Below, piece after piece: positions 12,962 to 24,575 of a stretch of 64,000 nt of DNA; the stretch's first letter is position 1, and each line of letters opens with the position of its first letter. Origin of the DNA: Panaeolus papilionaceus (lineage: Eukaryota > Basidiomycota > Agaricomycetes > Agaricales); NCBI GenBank assembly GCA_015501605.1, contig JADNRZ010000014.1:496001-560000 (forward strand). Direction: 5' to 3'. The position numbers and the translations under genes are program-made. Below the pieces are notes generated by a model. The model had not been told where the DNA came from, made no database searches, and worked only from the letters and a program-made list of their open reading frames with translations.

Positions 12962-14267
12962 GAAATTCTCTGGAAAAGCCGACTGGTACGCTTTTTGATG
13001 GGAAGCCTGCCCGCAAAGTGGTGTTGAGGGGGTTGTTGGAAGGGACGGATGAATGAGTTCACAGTCACTTACATGTATTATATATTTAGGGGTCTGTGCA
13101 GTATATGTGTGATGGAGGAGGCCCTGTGATGACTAATTCGAGACGGAGATGTTACATGTTACAACTTCTGGGAATTTATTTTCATTGTTGCGTTCATACA
13201 CAACCGTATCAGGTATCTTACCTTCCGGATCTGGGACATTGCCCGGCCGTTGGCGGAGGCAGTGTAGTCATAGACGGCCGCATGTGCCCGCCGTTATTCA
13301 GTCATTGGAGTTGCTGTTGAACACTTTTGATTGTGTGTTTCAAACTCTGGCGCGCCTGAACTCGCTGACTCTTCGCCGGCTAGGTTGTCAAGCGACCTTT
13401 CGCAACGAGGACAACACCGAGTGATTGTTTCGACTACTACGTGTCCTGCTGGTATCGTCAAGAAAGCGCATGTTTAATCGTATGCTGCCTGATAGGCTGG
13501 GAGGGAATATTGCAGTTGAATTACACGTGCCCAAGGGATAACAGTTTCGAAGATGGGTCCGTGGTCATCGCTTTCCTGAACATGGCATCACTGGTGTTCC
13601 AAAGCATGAGGCCGGATGATTGTGATATTTTAGGGGTCCGGCTTACCAGCAGGCCAGCCATTAACAGGTTTGCGAGGATCAGCAGCATGCAGGCGTGCGG
13701 TGGCTGGAGCCAATTTGCTCCGTTTAAATTAAATGTATGCTATCCTTGGCTGTGATGCTGAGGCGGTGAACGTGTGACTATCGCTTTGAGCGTTTAACTT
13801 AGCGCTCATGCTTGGCAGAACGACGATGGCCCTCAATGGAGAACTCCTTTGTGGTCGGGGAGGGCGGATACCACAGAGCTCAAGGCCAAAGGCTGCAGAG
13901 CGCATCACAAGATGCTCTCGAGGGAAAACGTTGGGACATGGCACATCAATCACAGCTTCCAGTTCTGCAGGCTGTTCCGAAACAGCACAGGCACAGCCTT
14001 GTATTGTTGTTGCTGTTTAATATCGAGTCACTCAAGGGGCTTGAAACTCAAGAAAGATATCGTATGTGCGTATTCTACAGGTAATAATACATGTATTCAG
14101 GATGTTAATATGTTGATAATATTCGGGGGCGTCAAGATTATACGTAACACCCCTGCACCAGCGACATGCGAAAGCCTCATGGTGTGGAACTCCGACGCAA
14201 GCGCCGAGGGGAAACCGAATACTTCATGACGAGACCCAGGTAACTAATGAAACATTTCTACCAGGTT
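12962..14267. other. Intergenic between zinc-finger paralogues A and B
   Basis: No credible gene on either strand. An AT-rich TATA-like stretch at about 13076-13091 (minus sense) lies upstream of paralogue A and may be its promoter. Open frames of 60-126 codons here have no recognisable domain, no splice support and composition typical of chance frames. Confidence 0.45.
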
Positions 14268-15267
14268 CTACATAGTGCACCGATGACGAGTGGGGAGAGT
14301 GGAACAAACGGAAGAGAAATCACAATAGTTACAGAAAGAAATGTGAAGGTCCATATGAGATCGAATGTGATCTACAAGAATGCGATTAGCAGGCGAAATA
14401 TATTTAGAGCGAAAAGCAATGTGAGAGCCGATGAAGCTTACTCGCGAGATTATACTTGACTGTAAACGTGCTTTTACACCACAGACAACAATATAACCGT
14501 TCATAGTCGATGCCCCTTTTCTTGTCCCTGGATCTCTCAGGTCGATGCGACATTGGCGTGCTTTGGCTGTTAACTATCCAGGCCTGAACGTCAAGGTCAA
14601 GTGTGGCTATGTATGCATTTAGCTTGGAATAGTGAATAGTTGCGTCATCTGCTATGACGGTTCCAAAGTATTGCGAAGCATGCGCCTCGCTCATTATCTT
14701 TGTAATAGTCTTGGCGGCGTTGGTGTATCGGCTATCAAACGCTCGACACAGTCTCTCGATTTTCTGAAAGCGCGGGTGGGCCATTCCGACGCCAAGCAAT
14801 GGATTTGGTGAGCTTTCCATGGGCGCTTGGGGGCTTAGGTTGAACATCGGAGGGGAATGTATGTTTGCCGGTGACCACGAAAAGCTACTCGGGGCTTCGA
14901 GCTCATTGACAGGCACAGCTTTGCCCGAGTTATAGGGGTGTTGTGGGGCTATGTCACTGCAAGGCGAGCAATTTGCTTGCTGGGTAAGACTGAAGCACCA
15001 TTGATGAGGCACCTGATTTGCCATACTAAACGTCATGCCCAAGTTCTCCTGGGCCTGCATGGAAGTGAAGGACTGTTCGACTCCTGGGTACATAAATGGA
15101 TGTGGCTCTGACACAAAGGATTCAGGCACGTGTGCTTCAGAGATGTATATTGGCCACGCTGAGCCATTGGCGCCGTCATTTGGATCCCCCCTTAGAGAGG
15201 CTTCGAGGGGCCTGTGAGTGTCACCCAACATAGATGAGGGGCGGTAAGATATTTGAGCGGGGGGCAA
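14268..15267 (-). CDS. Tandem zinc-finger protein, paralogue B
   Basis: Best-preserved member of the triplet: 309 residues from exons 14442..15267 and 14268..14371, 70-bp intron with donor GTAAGC. A Pro/Ser/Gln-rich N-terminus of about 175 residues precedes the conserved helical block (RAFDSRYTNAAKTITKIMSE, then KLNAYIATLDLDVQAWIV) and a basic linker (RPERSRDKKRG). The C-terminus carries C-x2-C-x12-H-x3-H (CLWCKSTFTVKYNLANHIRSH across the splice) and C-x2-C-x12-H-x1-C (FCNYCDFSSVC ... RHRC). The helical block is almost the same as in paralogue C, so B and C are the younger pair. A TATA box lies about 80 bp upstream of the start. Single fingers of this spacing suggest DNA or protein binding; no target can be named. 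Confidence 0.8.
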
Positions 15268-15344
15268 TGATAGGAAAGGGATATCTCGCGACTGTAATGG
15301 TATGCGAGGGTATTAGCTGCTTGCTCCTCAACTTTCTATAGGTC

Positions 15345-15377
15345 AGCCTTTTATACGCGAACTCTCTACTTCAGCGG
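15345..15377 (-). promoter_or_regulatory. TATA core promoter of zinc-finger gene B
   Basis: On the minus strand this reads TGAAGTAGAGAGTTCGCG followed by TATAAAAGGCTGACC, with the TATA element at 15349-15355, about 80 bp upstream of the gene B start. The same arrangement and much of the sequence recur upstream of gene C. Confidence 0.5.
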
Positions 15378-16968
15378 ACTCTGGATGCTATGACACAATG
15401 TATTTGTGAGCTTTCCGTATTCGGAGACTGACTGAATCGTAGGAGTTCCCCGAGCCCACAATATGCGCAGGGGCGCCACAGTTTCCTACCCAAAACATAT
15501 AATATTGTTCTAGGTCTGTAGCCTAATCCAAAGTGGACCGGAAAAAAAGTGTATGTATCCCTATCTCAGATAGGACGGTCGGAGACACACAGTTTTTACT
15601 GTGGACATACTATAAGTCACCGCTTGGCGTCCCATCCCATGTCCATGGACCATGATTAATGGGCTGAAGCCCACATTACTATTAGGGTGCTTCAAGCAGG
15701 GCCAGACAGAGGAATCGACATATTTTAAAATTTACCTACAGCATACAATTAAACCTTGCGTTTTCTTACCTGACCCTGCTGTATTTATGCTTAGTTCGTT
15801 CCAACAATTACGGTAATTCCAGGAGCTATGGTTGAAGCCTTGTGTCCACAAATAAGGTTTGGGTGTGTTTTTCTGGCAATTGGTCTGACTATGCTTATCT
15901 ATTCAGCCAGGAAGCGATACATGCACTCTATCATTTTGCCATTGATACCATAACGGCGGTCAGATATACTGATATAATATCTGTGAGTATCATTTTCAAG
16001 TTGTCGACTCATCGATCATACCCAGTCATTTGAATAGACCTGAAGAATATACCCCTGAAATCAGACCCTTCGAATTCTGATCCAGATCCCGAAGAGGACA
16101 ATATGCTTCAACGATCTTGATAGGTGGTTACCATGTTTAGAGCTCGTGCGCAATACAATACCCGGAGGTGCCAGATGATTGTCGGTGTTATACTCCGACT
16201 CCCGAGCTTCGACCACTACACCGCCGATGCTCAACATACGAAGAATCTGTCGTTCAATTCAATTGTCCTTCCCCAATGTTCTTCTTTTTCGCAATTATGC
16301 GGGCAGACGACTTTGGACCATCGTCATAGTCTGCCAATCCAGACGATTGCACTTTTCGGCGGACTTAGTGCCACACTTGACTCACGATGCATGATGTTGT
16401 TGTCCCCTCAATTCAGTGATATTCAAGGTCCATGGACCCCGGATATAGAAATTACCTCTGACACATTCTCGTCCGTACATTAAACCCCGTATCTCGTTTA
16501 TCTCCTAGTGCTCACATAGACGATGTAGACAATCAATCGCAACGCGATTGACATGCGGGTCTCCTGTTGTGTGTGCTGTATACCTGAGGCTTGGATCCAC
16601 TGAGTTACCTCCGAGTCAAGAGTCGCACGTGATTCAAAAGAAATACAATGCAGGACATTCGTCGCTCATAGGTTGTTGCTCGAGAAGTGTAGTAGTCCAT
16701 AAAGCATCACGAATAGCCCTGTATAACTTGGTAGCCTCTATTTTTATCTCTTCCGGTGGGTGCAATGAACATAGGTGAGGATCCCCTAGTCGTTTACCTT
16801 AATTAACTTTATTCAAGTTTCGATACTTTCGCCGCATGCTGAAGATACAGCTTGCAGACAACTCAGCAAAAAATACATTAAAGTTGTCCTTCGACGCTCA
16901 GTGGTTGGGACCACACATTGTTGTAGACATATAGAAGCGGCATATCAAGGACTAAGTATTACCAGGTA
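15378..16968. other. Intergenic, no gene seen
   Basis: No frame with domain similarity, splice support or convincing composition. Frames of 60-119 codons at 15842-16483 have no features beyond chance. No terminal inverted repeats or target-site duplications were noticed. Confidence 0.4.
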
Positions 16969-17020
16969 TCATGTCGTGCACTTGTGACGGGTGGGCAAAG
17001 TCGAGCAGACCGAAGAGAAA

Positions 17021-18008
17021 TCACAGTAGTCGCAGAAGGAAATGTGAAGGTCCATATGAGATCGGATGTGGTCTATAGCCATGCAACGAAAGCAAAATTG
17101 AGAACGAGAGCGAGGTAAGAACACAAAAGCTACTTACTTGCGAGGTTATGCTTGACTGTGAAGGTGCTGTTGCACCACAGGCAACAAAACAGCCGGTCGT
17201 AGTCCTCATTCTTCTTCTTGTCTTTACATTTCTCTGGTCGGTGCGACGGTGGTGTACTTTGACAATTAATGATCCAGGCTTGAACGTCGAGGTCAAGGGT
17301 GGCGATATAGGCATTTAATTTTGCGCGATGAGTGGCAACGTCGTCTGTGAGGATCGTACGAAAGTATTGCGAGGCATGGGCCCCGCTCATAATCTTTGTG
17401 ATAGCCTTGGCGGCGTTGACATATCGAACATCAAGCGCTCGACGCCGCCGCTCGGCTTGCCTGGTGTTCGGATGGACGGGTCCATACCCGATAGGGGAAT
17501 AAGCGGGACTTTGAACAGGCGCTTGATAGGTCCAGGGCAAGTGAGCCGATCCGACACTTCCAAGCCATACCCCACAACCACTTTGAGGGTCAGTTCGATT
17601 CACAGGCACAAACTGATTACCATCAATAGCATTGGGGTGTTGAAGAACAGGTGGGTGAGAATCCGGGACCATTGGCAGATAACGATCGGTGTCACAGCCC
17701 CATTGGGCGAGCAGCGCTGACGCTGGATCTTGAATGAGCAACGCAATAGGACTCGAAAAAACTTCGACAGACGTACAATTGTGATAGTAAGGGACATTAT
17801 CGACTGTTTGTAATTGATATGTCGAGGGGGTGAGTGTTGGTATGAGCATCGCGGTCGGAGGTGCGCAATTGAATGGTTCAGCCTGCATAGAACGACTCCG
17901 AGTCGACTGGTTGGGCCCTCGACGAGAGCTGTCGAAAAGATGAGGAAGGTTGTCAAGAGTGGATGAAGGTGGGTGAGGGGAGAGAGGGCATGTATATGTG
18001 GAGCTCAT
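17021..18008 (-). CDS. Tandem zinc-finger protein, paralogue C (frameshifted, second finger lost)
   Basis: Exons 17138..18008 and 17021..17073 encode 307 residues. A Ser/Pro/Thr-rich N-terminus, the conserved helical block (RALDVRYVNAAKAITKIMSG, KLNAYIATLDLDVQAWII), a basic linker (RPEKCKDKKKNED) and an intact first finger (CLWCNSTFTVKHNLANHIRSH) are present. After MDLHI the run of T bases at 17039-17043 is one longer than in paralogues A and B. The frame therefore ends in FLLRLL-stop at 17021, and the second finger (which would read FCDYCDFSSVC ... RHKC to 16969) is out of frame. Either a truncated but expressed protein or a young pseudogene. An assembly or sequencing error in a homopolymer is also possible. 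Confidence 0.65.
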
Positions 18009-18054
18009 GTCGTTCGAGTGGAAGGAATCATGCAGATTCTCTCTAGTTTCCGAC

Positions 18055-18088
18055 CAGCTTTATAGCGGACCTCTTTACTTCGAAAATT
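18055..18088 (-). promoter_or_regulatory. TATA core promoter of zinc-finger gene C
   Basis: On the minus strand this reads CGAAGTAAAGAGGTCCGC then TATAAAGCTGGTC, with TATAAA at 18059-18064, about 50 bp upstream of the gene C start. It resembles the element upstream of gene B (AAGTA-AGAG-TATAAA-GCTG), as expected if the promoter was duplicated with the gene. Confidence 0.5.
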
Positions 18089-21000
18089 CAGGGTCACAAA
18101 GTAACTTTAAAGACAGGCTTGCCAGAGGCACCCGATATATCCCAAAAATGTCAAGCCCTTAAGGTCGGTCAGAGAGAGCCGAAAAAAAAGTGATCTATGA
18201 GTATCGATGTACATCATACTTACATACATTGCTGTGCAGCTCTTGTCTGAATCCCATTGGTTCAGACGTTCAGACCCAGAACCCCCTCCTCGTGTATGTT
18301 CCATCATGTGTAGTTCAACAATTTATCGGGTTTGTGGTATATATATACCAACATCATATTTCCACAGCCAGGAATGAGTGCTATTTGAATGCAAAGAACC
18401 TTCACCGCTCCTCGTCGGTGGAAGGTAATATCATATCATCAATAGCCATATGCTGCCTCCATTTCGGGACATCGGGTCTTGACTTTGAGATTCTCTTTCA
18501 AATACTCTCTGTCGCGGAGTCTGATTTAAAATAATCGTTCTTACTCTCTATCCTGAAGTCTGGTTCAACATGTCCTTACTCTGTCCTGCAATCTGGTTTG
18601 AGATCAAGTCGATCGTACTGGTTATCAAAGCGTCATTTTTCCTTCTAGAAGGGCAAATCCGTGAACGCTGCGGTTTTCAGGATAATGAGTCGTCATGTAA
18701 TCGGATTGGATGTACTTATCTGTGACTAGTTATATGGGACGCAATCACAAGCGAGGTTCGGAGACGCCCCGAAGTCTAAAGTACTAAATAGGGATCTCGG
18801 ACTGGGGAAGTCTGGGGATCGATTCCTGGTGCTCACACGCAGCATTCACGAATCTCAGCCTTGTTTCCTAAGTTCTAAGTTTATAAAAAGCACTTATCAA
18901 AAGAGGATATCGGCATGTGTGTTGAACATCGATTCGAACTGGCGGAAATAATCATCCATCTATCGACGCCAGGAATCATGATTTGATGTTCAGGAGGTAT
19001 GTGCCGTTTAAAGACCCCCCTTGTGCACCTAATGCAGCCTCGTGCAATCTTCAACTGCAAACATATCGGGATCGGGCTTCAGTGGGTATGTAAACGTTAT
19101 GGGGCCTACATAAAGTGTGCATACTCTGAGGACATTTCCAAAAGCACACTCTGAGGACATTTCCAAAAGGAGCGCTTCCACTCTCAGGGCATTTCGAAAA
19201 GGATTGGGCGCACATGCTCCCCGACATGTTACATAGGTCAACCTTTGCAATCACCCGATTCCTGTTGCCGATAAGCTCCTTGTTGGGTTGATAGTGTCCG
19301 GCTTTCCGTGATTGATTACAATGGAAGGTCGTGGACATCGAACAAATCAGCTGGGCCCGGTTCGTAGTTCGTCTCGCACCGTTAATGTAGGCGCGTCTTT
19401 GCGACGGTTAGCGCTTGCAGAACTCTAACACATTGCACCTACATTGCACGGCGTTCTATGGACGGAAGAGAAGGGTGGGCACTCCCATATTATTTGACAC
19501 AGATAATCGAATGCGGCTCAAACGCTGCCGAATCAAACGGAGCAGAACGTGTTCAAGACGCAGACGATTTACACAAGTTGCATGCCTACACAACAAAGTC
19601 AAGTATTTCATATGACAACATTGATATGACTGTCGTGGAGAGGTCGACAGTATCGAACCTTCTTCCGAACACTAAAATCGAAATGCTGCTGCCTATATGA
19701 AGCAGTGGCTTCTTTGGCTTCGGTGTAGGGTATGATAGTTTTAGAATCATTGTGCCAGTGGGTAGGTGCAAAGCTGTCAACGTCAACTGTCATGTGGAAG
19801 TTGCGGCAAGTTGTAACAAAGCTATAGGGGGGACTGTGCGAGCACAAATGCACTTCGACTACTTAGTCAATTTGGAGCGAGAACAGAAAGTTATTCGAGC
19901 ACCCCAGTTATATATTCAGGTTGGTCATGATCAAAGGCCCATCGACTCTGTAAGTTTGGTGTGGATTATATAGCTGCCTACAATAGACACGGACAGTTCG
20001 AATTGGGTTTCCTTAGTCTAACAACGCCCTTGATTCACAAAAATATGCAGATGAAGTTAGGTAGGTAAGAGAGGAAGTACGTTTCTTCATCGTTGGGATA
20101 AACTAGAGTGGATGACGGCTGCCCTCAGTAGGGTGGCGATAATTCCCGTGGTCTGAATTCACACTCCGCCTCGTGCCTACCTGCGTAAACATACCCGAGG
20201 AGTAAAACCTTAATATAGTGCCCTGGTACTTCGACATCCAATCGACATCGAGGGTTTAATGTAGGGCATCGCAGATCTATGCACATGTAAGGGCTCTATA
20301 TACGGCGATACGTCACATTATGGGGCGGAAGGTAGAATCATTTTGCAAACCAGTTCACTTGAAATGACTATCTACATATGTCTGATGCTCGAAGTCGGAA
20401 AAATCACGATTTGCATATACCCTTGCGGTCGCTGACGGGTTTATAGGTGAGGATCAGCCCATTCGGACCATTGTCATCAGCACCGAAGGCAATGAAGTAG
20501 AAGCAAATGTAGATCGAGATTAGCTGTCTGGGTGGTCGCTCAATATTCAGGTGGATGGGTGTGTACACTCTATATAGGCTATGATTTATGCCAGTCCACT
20601 CTATCACCCACCAAAATTATGATACAGGTCTATACAGGTATATAGATGAGGATCACCACCGCTCCACTGTACCTGTTGTTTACTCTATATAGGCTCTGAC
20701 TTATGCAGACGATGCAGATACACTGGCCGAAATCCTGATGGCGCAGTATACACATGATACCTTTTTTGTGATTTTTCCGACAAAATTTGTCGGCAATGAA
20801 TTGATTAACAGCTTATTGCAATTACATCGATGGTTGCATAGTTCTACTCGTAAAATAAGGTTCAAAATGTGTCAGAGCAAAGGCGTATAATACTAATAAG
20901 TAGTTCGCCCTCGGCTCTCACTCCCTTGTTTTTGGGGCTTTTAACTCTCAATTTGATTCATCATCGACCCTTGTTGTTTTTATTCTTTCTCGTTTTGTGT

Positions 21001-22032
21001 GGTGCTCTTTATCGCCATCTATTGGAGTTCTTATTGTCAACGGTCTCGGATCGCGAACCGCCCCATTTAGTATTTGCTTATGCGTTCGTATCATATCCAC
21101 CACTCAGTATCAGGTGTAAGTAACCAAATTGGTGTCGATAAGTCGAAGTTGAAGTCTTGTAATGTTTGGTGATCATCGAGCACACACCTAAGTCTAGATT
21201 CCTTTGCCTTGCAGCTTACAGTAATTATGAATTATTTTCGAATCCCTTGATGCTCATAGTGAAAGTCAGCTCATGTCCCGATACGAGAGGCTACATTTTC
21301 AATTTTGGGCCTGCCATACACCCATTTGTAAGTTTCAATCTCGATCTTTAATTATTCACCAAAAATAACTCTCACTTTTTAGACAGAATGGCTCATGGAC
21401 AAGTGGCGGTATTAGCCGTTTGGCTGCTTGCCCTGACTCCTCAGGCTATTTACTTTAACCTACGTGATGTCTCTATTCCCTTATTCCGATGAAAACGAAG
21501 GTCTGTTATATTGAAGTTGTGACTTGCGCGACTACATACTGAGGTTGGGTCATAGCCACCAAGCGGCCAACGTTGTTGGAAGAGTCATTTTTTTAGTGTT
21601 CCCCTCCGATGAAAGCGTAAAAACATAGCCACAACATTGGATAACGCGTTGAATAAGTTTTTGAAGAACTCCAGAGGAAGTGGTAGCTGCGATAAGAAAG
21701 ATGAGTTCTTGGACGGTGATAGGCTCGATGACCAGTAACAAAATTTTATCTAACCGAACAACCATCACGGTCACCGGTGTTAACGTTGACGTACACAAAC
21801 CTTTCACTGACCACGACGAGCTGGAGGGCGAGGCTCGATGGTGTTGACGCGCCATGGAATCCGATGGACATCGCGTATATCTCGGCTGGCATTGGATAGC
21901 CATCTGATAATATCGATAAGAGTCAGGAGACCAGTCATCGAGTCAACCTTGTCCCAATTTAAACAAATTTCATCCGCCCATCGATCCTTCTCATTATCCT
22001 CCTCCTCCTCATACTCATTACAACAGAACAAT
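18089..22032. other. Gene-poor intergenic region
   Basis: About 4 kb with no supported gene. Visible structure is limited to three imperfect copies of a roughly 22-bp unit at 19123-19201 and two diverged copies of short segments at 20441-20706. Short open frames are not supported by composition or splice signals. The last 200 bp are the promoter, 5' leader or N-terminal extension of the prolyl-tRNA synthetase gene, CT-rich just before the ATG. Confidence 0.45.
19123..19201. repeat. Imperfect tandem repeat, three units of about 22 bp
   Basis: Units start at 19123, 19148 and 19180 and share ACTCTGAGGACATTTCCAAA; the third has C and G substitutions. Spacing is uneven (25 and 32 bp). No coding role is seen. 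Confidence 0.6.
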
Positions 22033-24575
22033 ATGGCGCTCAACGAACTCGTTCAAAAACTTGAATCTTTGTCGATAAAACCTTCAGTCTCGGTTAAACA
22101 CGCAGAGACCACCAATCCAACAACATGGAAAGAGGCCATCATCGCGTCAGGTTCTGCACCGGCAGAATTTGAACTCATAAAGACCCTCGTTTACAAGCCC
22201 AAAACTGCCAAATCAGCAACCCCAGTTCCCGTCGTCGTTATTGCGCGTGAAGACACGGAAACAAACTCTGGGGCCATCGGAAAGAAACTCAACCTCAAAG
22301 AACTCCGTCTCGCGTCAGAAGACCTTTTGAAGGAATTTTTCTCGCTCAACAAAGACTCACGTACGCTTCAAACTATACGCTCAACGACGACGAGGGCACA
22401 AAACTAATTGTTGCATTTTTATTGTAGTATCTCCGTTCTCAATAACCGACTCGGTGTTCCCGAAAGTCGTCACAGTGCTCGACACCTCTATCACTACTTC
22501 ATCATCACTCTTTGCTGTTCATGCCAACTCTTCAAGCGAGACTATCTTTATCAAGGGAACAGACATTGAATCTTACCTCAAGAAACTCGAGACGGAGGAG
22601 CGTAAAGTCCAGGACCTCGACTTTTCAACTCTCGCAACAGCCGCTCCAATTGCCCAAGCTGCCTCTCCGTCAGGTCCCGCCGCTCCTTCGCAAGCACAGA
22701 GCGCTGCTATTGAGGGTGCCATCCCCATTGCTATTGGTGTCAAGAAGGAGGTTGATTTCGCGTCGTGGTATACCAACGTGAGTGCCCATTGTGTCATATG
22801 TTATCCTGGCCATAATTTTGCCATCAGGTCCTCATCAAAGCAGATATGCTGGACTACTACAGCGTCAGTGGTTGCTACATCCTGAAGCCATGGTCGTACA
22901 GCATTTGGGAGGAGATCCAATGTATGTGGTCAATGTCTGATTTCTTCTAACATTACCTCACAAGCTCTACAGCATGGTTCAACCGCGAAATTAAGGAACT
23001 CGGCGTCCAGAACTCCTACTTCCCCATGTTTGTCTCCCAGTCTGTGTTGGAGCGTGAAAAGGACCACATCGAGGGCTTCTCTCCAGAGGTTGCTTGGGTT
23101 ACCAGGGCGTGCGTCGTTGTCTATTTTATCTTGAATTTATTTTGACATTTTATTCAATTTTATAGTGGAAAGTCCGACCTTGAGGAACCTATTGCCATCC
23201 GTCCGACATCAGAGACTGCCATGTATCCCTGTTCGTATATCTCACATCCACATTATAACAACCTCTGAACATCATACAGACTACTCCAAGTGGATTCGCA
23301 GTCATCGTGACCTTCCCCTCAAGCTCAACCAATGGAACAGCGTCGTCCGTTGGGAATTCAAGAACCCCCAACCCTTCATCCGTACCCGCGAGTTCCTCTG
23401 GCAAGAAGGACACACCGCACACCTTACCAAGGCCGAGGCAGATACCGAAGTCCGACAAATTCTCGACCTCTACCGACAAGTCTACGAGGATCTCCTCGCT
23501 GTTCCTGTCATTCCCGGTGTCAAGACCGAGAAGGAGAAATTCGCCGGAGGTCTCTACACCACCACCCTCGAAGGCTTCATCCCTACCTCCGGACGAGGTA
23601 TTCAAGCAGCCACTTCTCACTGCCTTGGTCAGAATTTCTCCCGCCCTGAGATGTTCAACATCTTCGTCGAGGATCCCAACGATGGCTCCAAGTCCTACGT
23701 TTGGCAGAACTCTTGGGGTCTCTCGACCAGAGCTATTGGTGTGATGGTCATGGTCCACGGAGACAACCAAGGTTTGGTCCTTCCCCCGCGTGTCGCCAGC
23801 GTCCAAGTTATCGTCGTTCCCTGCGGTATCACTGCTAAGACGACTGACGAGCAGAGAGCCAAGATCAACCAGGGCTGCGACGATCTTGCAAAGACCCTCA
23901 AGAAGGCTGGTATCAGGGCTAAGGCTGATTTGAGGGAAGGTTATACCCCGGGATACAAGTTCAACGACTGGGAACAGAAGGTAAGTGCTGATATGCGTTT
24001 TTGTACACACATATGGCTTGGTTCTGACGCATATATGCATATAGGGCGTTCCCCTCCGCCTCGAAATCGGTCCCAACGATCTCGCCAAGTCCCAGACTCT
24101 CACCGTTCGTCGCGATACCGGTGTCAAGGAGCCCGTCTCCCTTGAGGGCGTCACTGCCTCTGTCAATGCGCTCCTCGAGAAGATTCAGAGCGACATGTTC
24201 CGCAAGGCCAAGGAGACATACGATTCGCGGGTCGTTGAGGTTACTAAATGGGACGACATCGTCCCTGCCCTCGATAACAAGTCTATCGTTGCTATCCCCT
24301 GGTGCGACGTTGAGGCTTGCGAGGACGACATCAAGGAGAGGAGTGGAAGGGCGTGAGTATTAGTTTATCTGGATTTTAAAGCGCATATATTGATCTTTTT
24401 TCTCTGTTATCGTAGTTCTGAACCCCAGGACGAGCGCGCTCCTTCTGCTGGTGCCAAATCCCTCTGCATTCCCTTCGACCACAGCCGCTGGACTCCTATC
24501 GAGCCTGGAAAGACCAAGTGCCCGGCCTGCGGCAACGACGCGAAGCACTGGACCTTGTTTGGAAGGTCTTATTAG
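22033..24575 (+). CDS. Prolyl-tRNA synthetase (eukaryotic type, 8 exons)
   Basis: Class II synthetase charging tRNA-Pro; 713 residues. Exons: 22033..22360, 22428..22777, 22828..22921, 22973..23108, 23166..23230, 23280..23980, 24045..24352, 24416..24575. Domains in order: an N-terminal YbaK/ProX-like domain typical of fungal ProRS (about 1-170), an Ala/Pro-rich linker, then the catalytic core from VDFASWYTN. The core has [15 protein letters not shown], motif 2 ([20 protein letters not shown]) and motif 3 ([16 protein letters not shown]). An anticodon-binding domain ([10 protein letters not shown]) follows, then a Cys-containing C-terminal domain ([16 protein letters not shown]) ending FGRSY, as eukaryotic ProRS does. 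The start at MALNELV has a good context and a CT-rich leader. The frame is open upstream to an ATG at 21838 that would add a 65-residue basic, Ser-rich extension. Confidence 0.97.

Noticed and set aside
18775..18845. Possible tRNA around GATCGATTCC
   Set aside because: The flanking bases cannot form a five-pair T stem and no A box or acceptor stem could be found.
23189..24166. 325-codon minus-strand open frame across ProRS
   Set aside because: Antisense to the conserved ProRS catalytic core and continues through its intron; an effect of codon bias, no domain.
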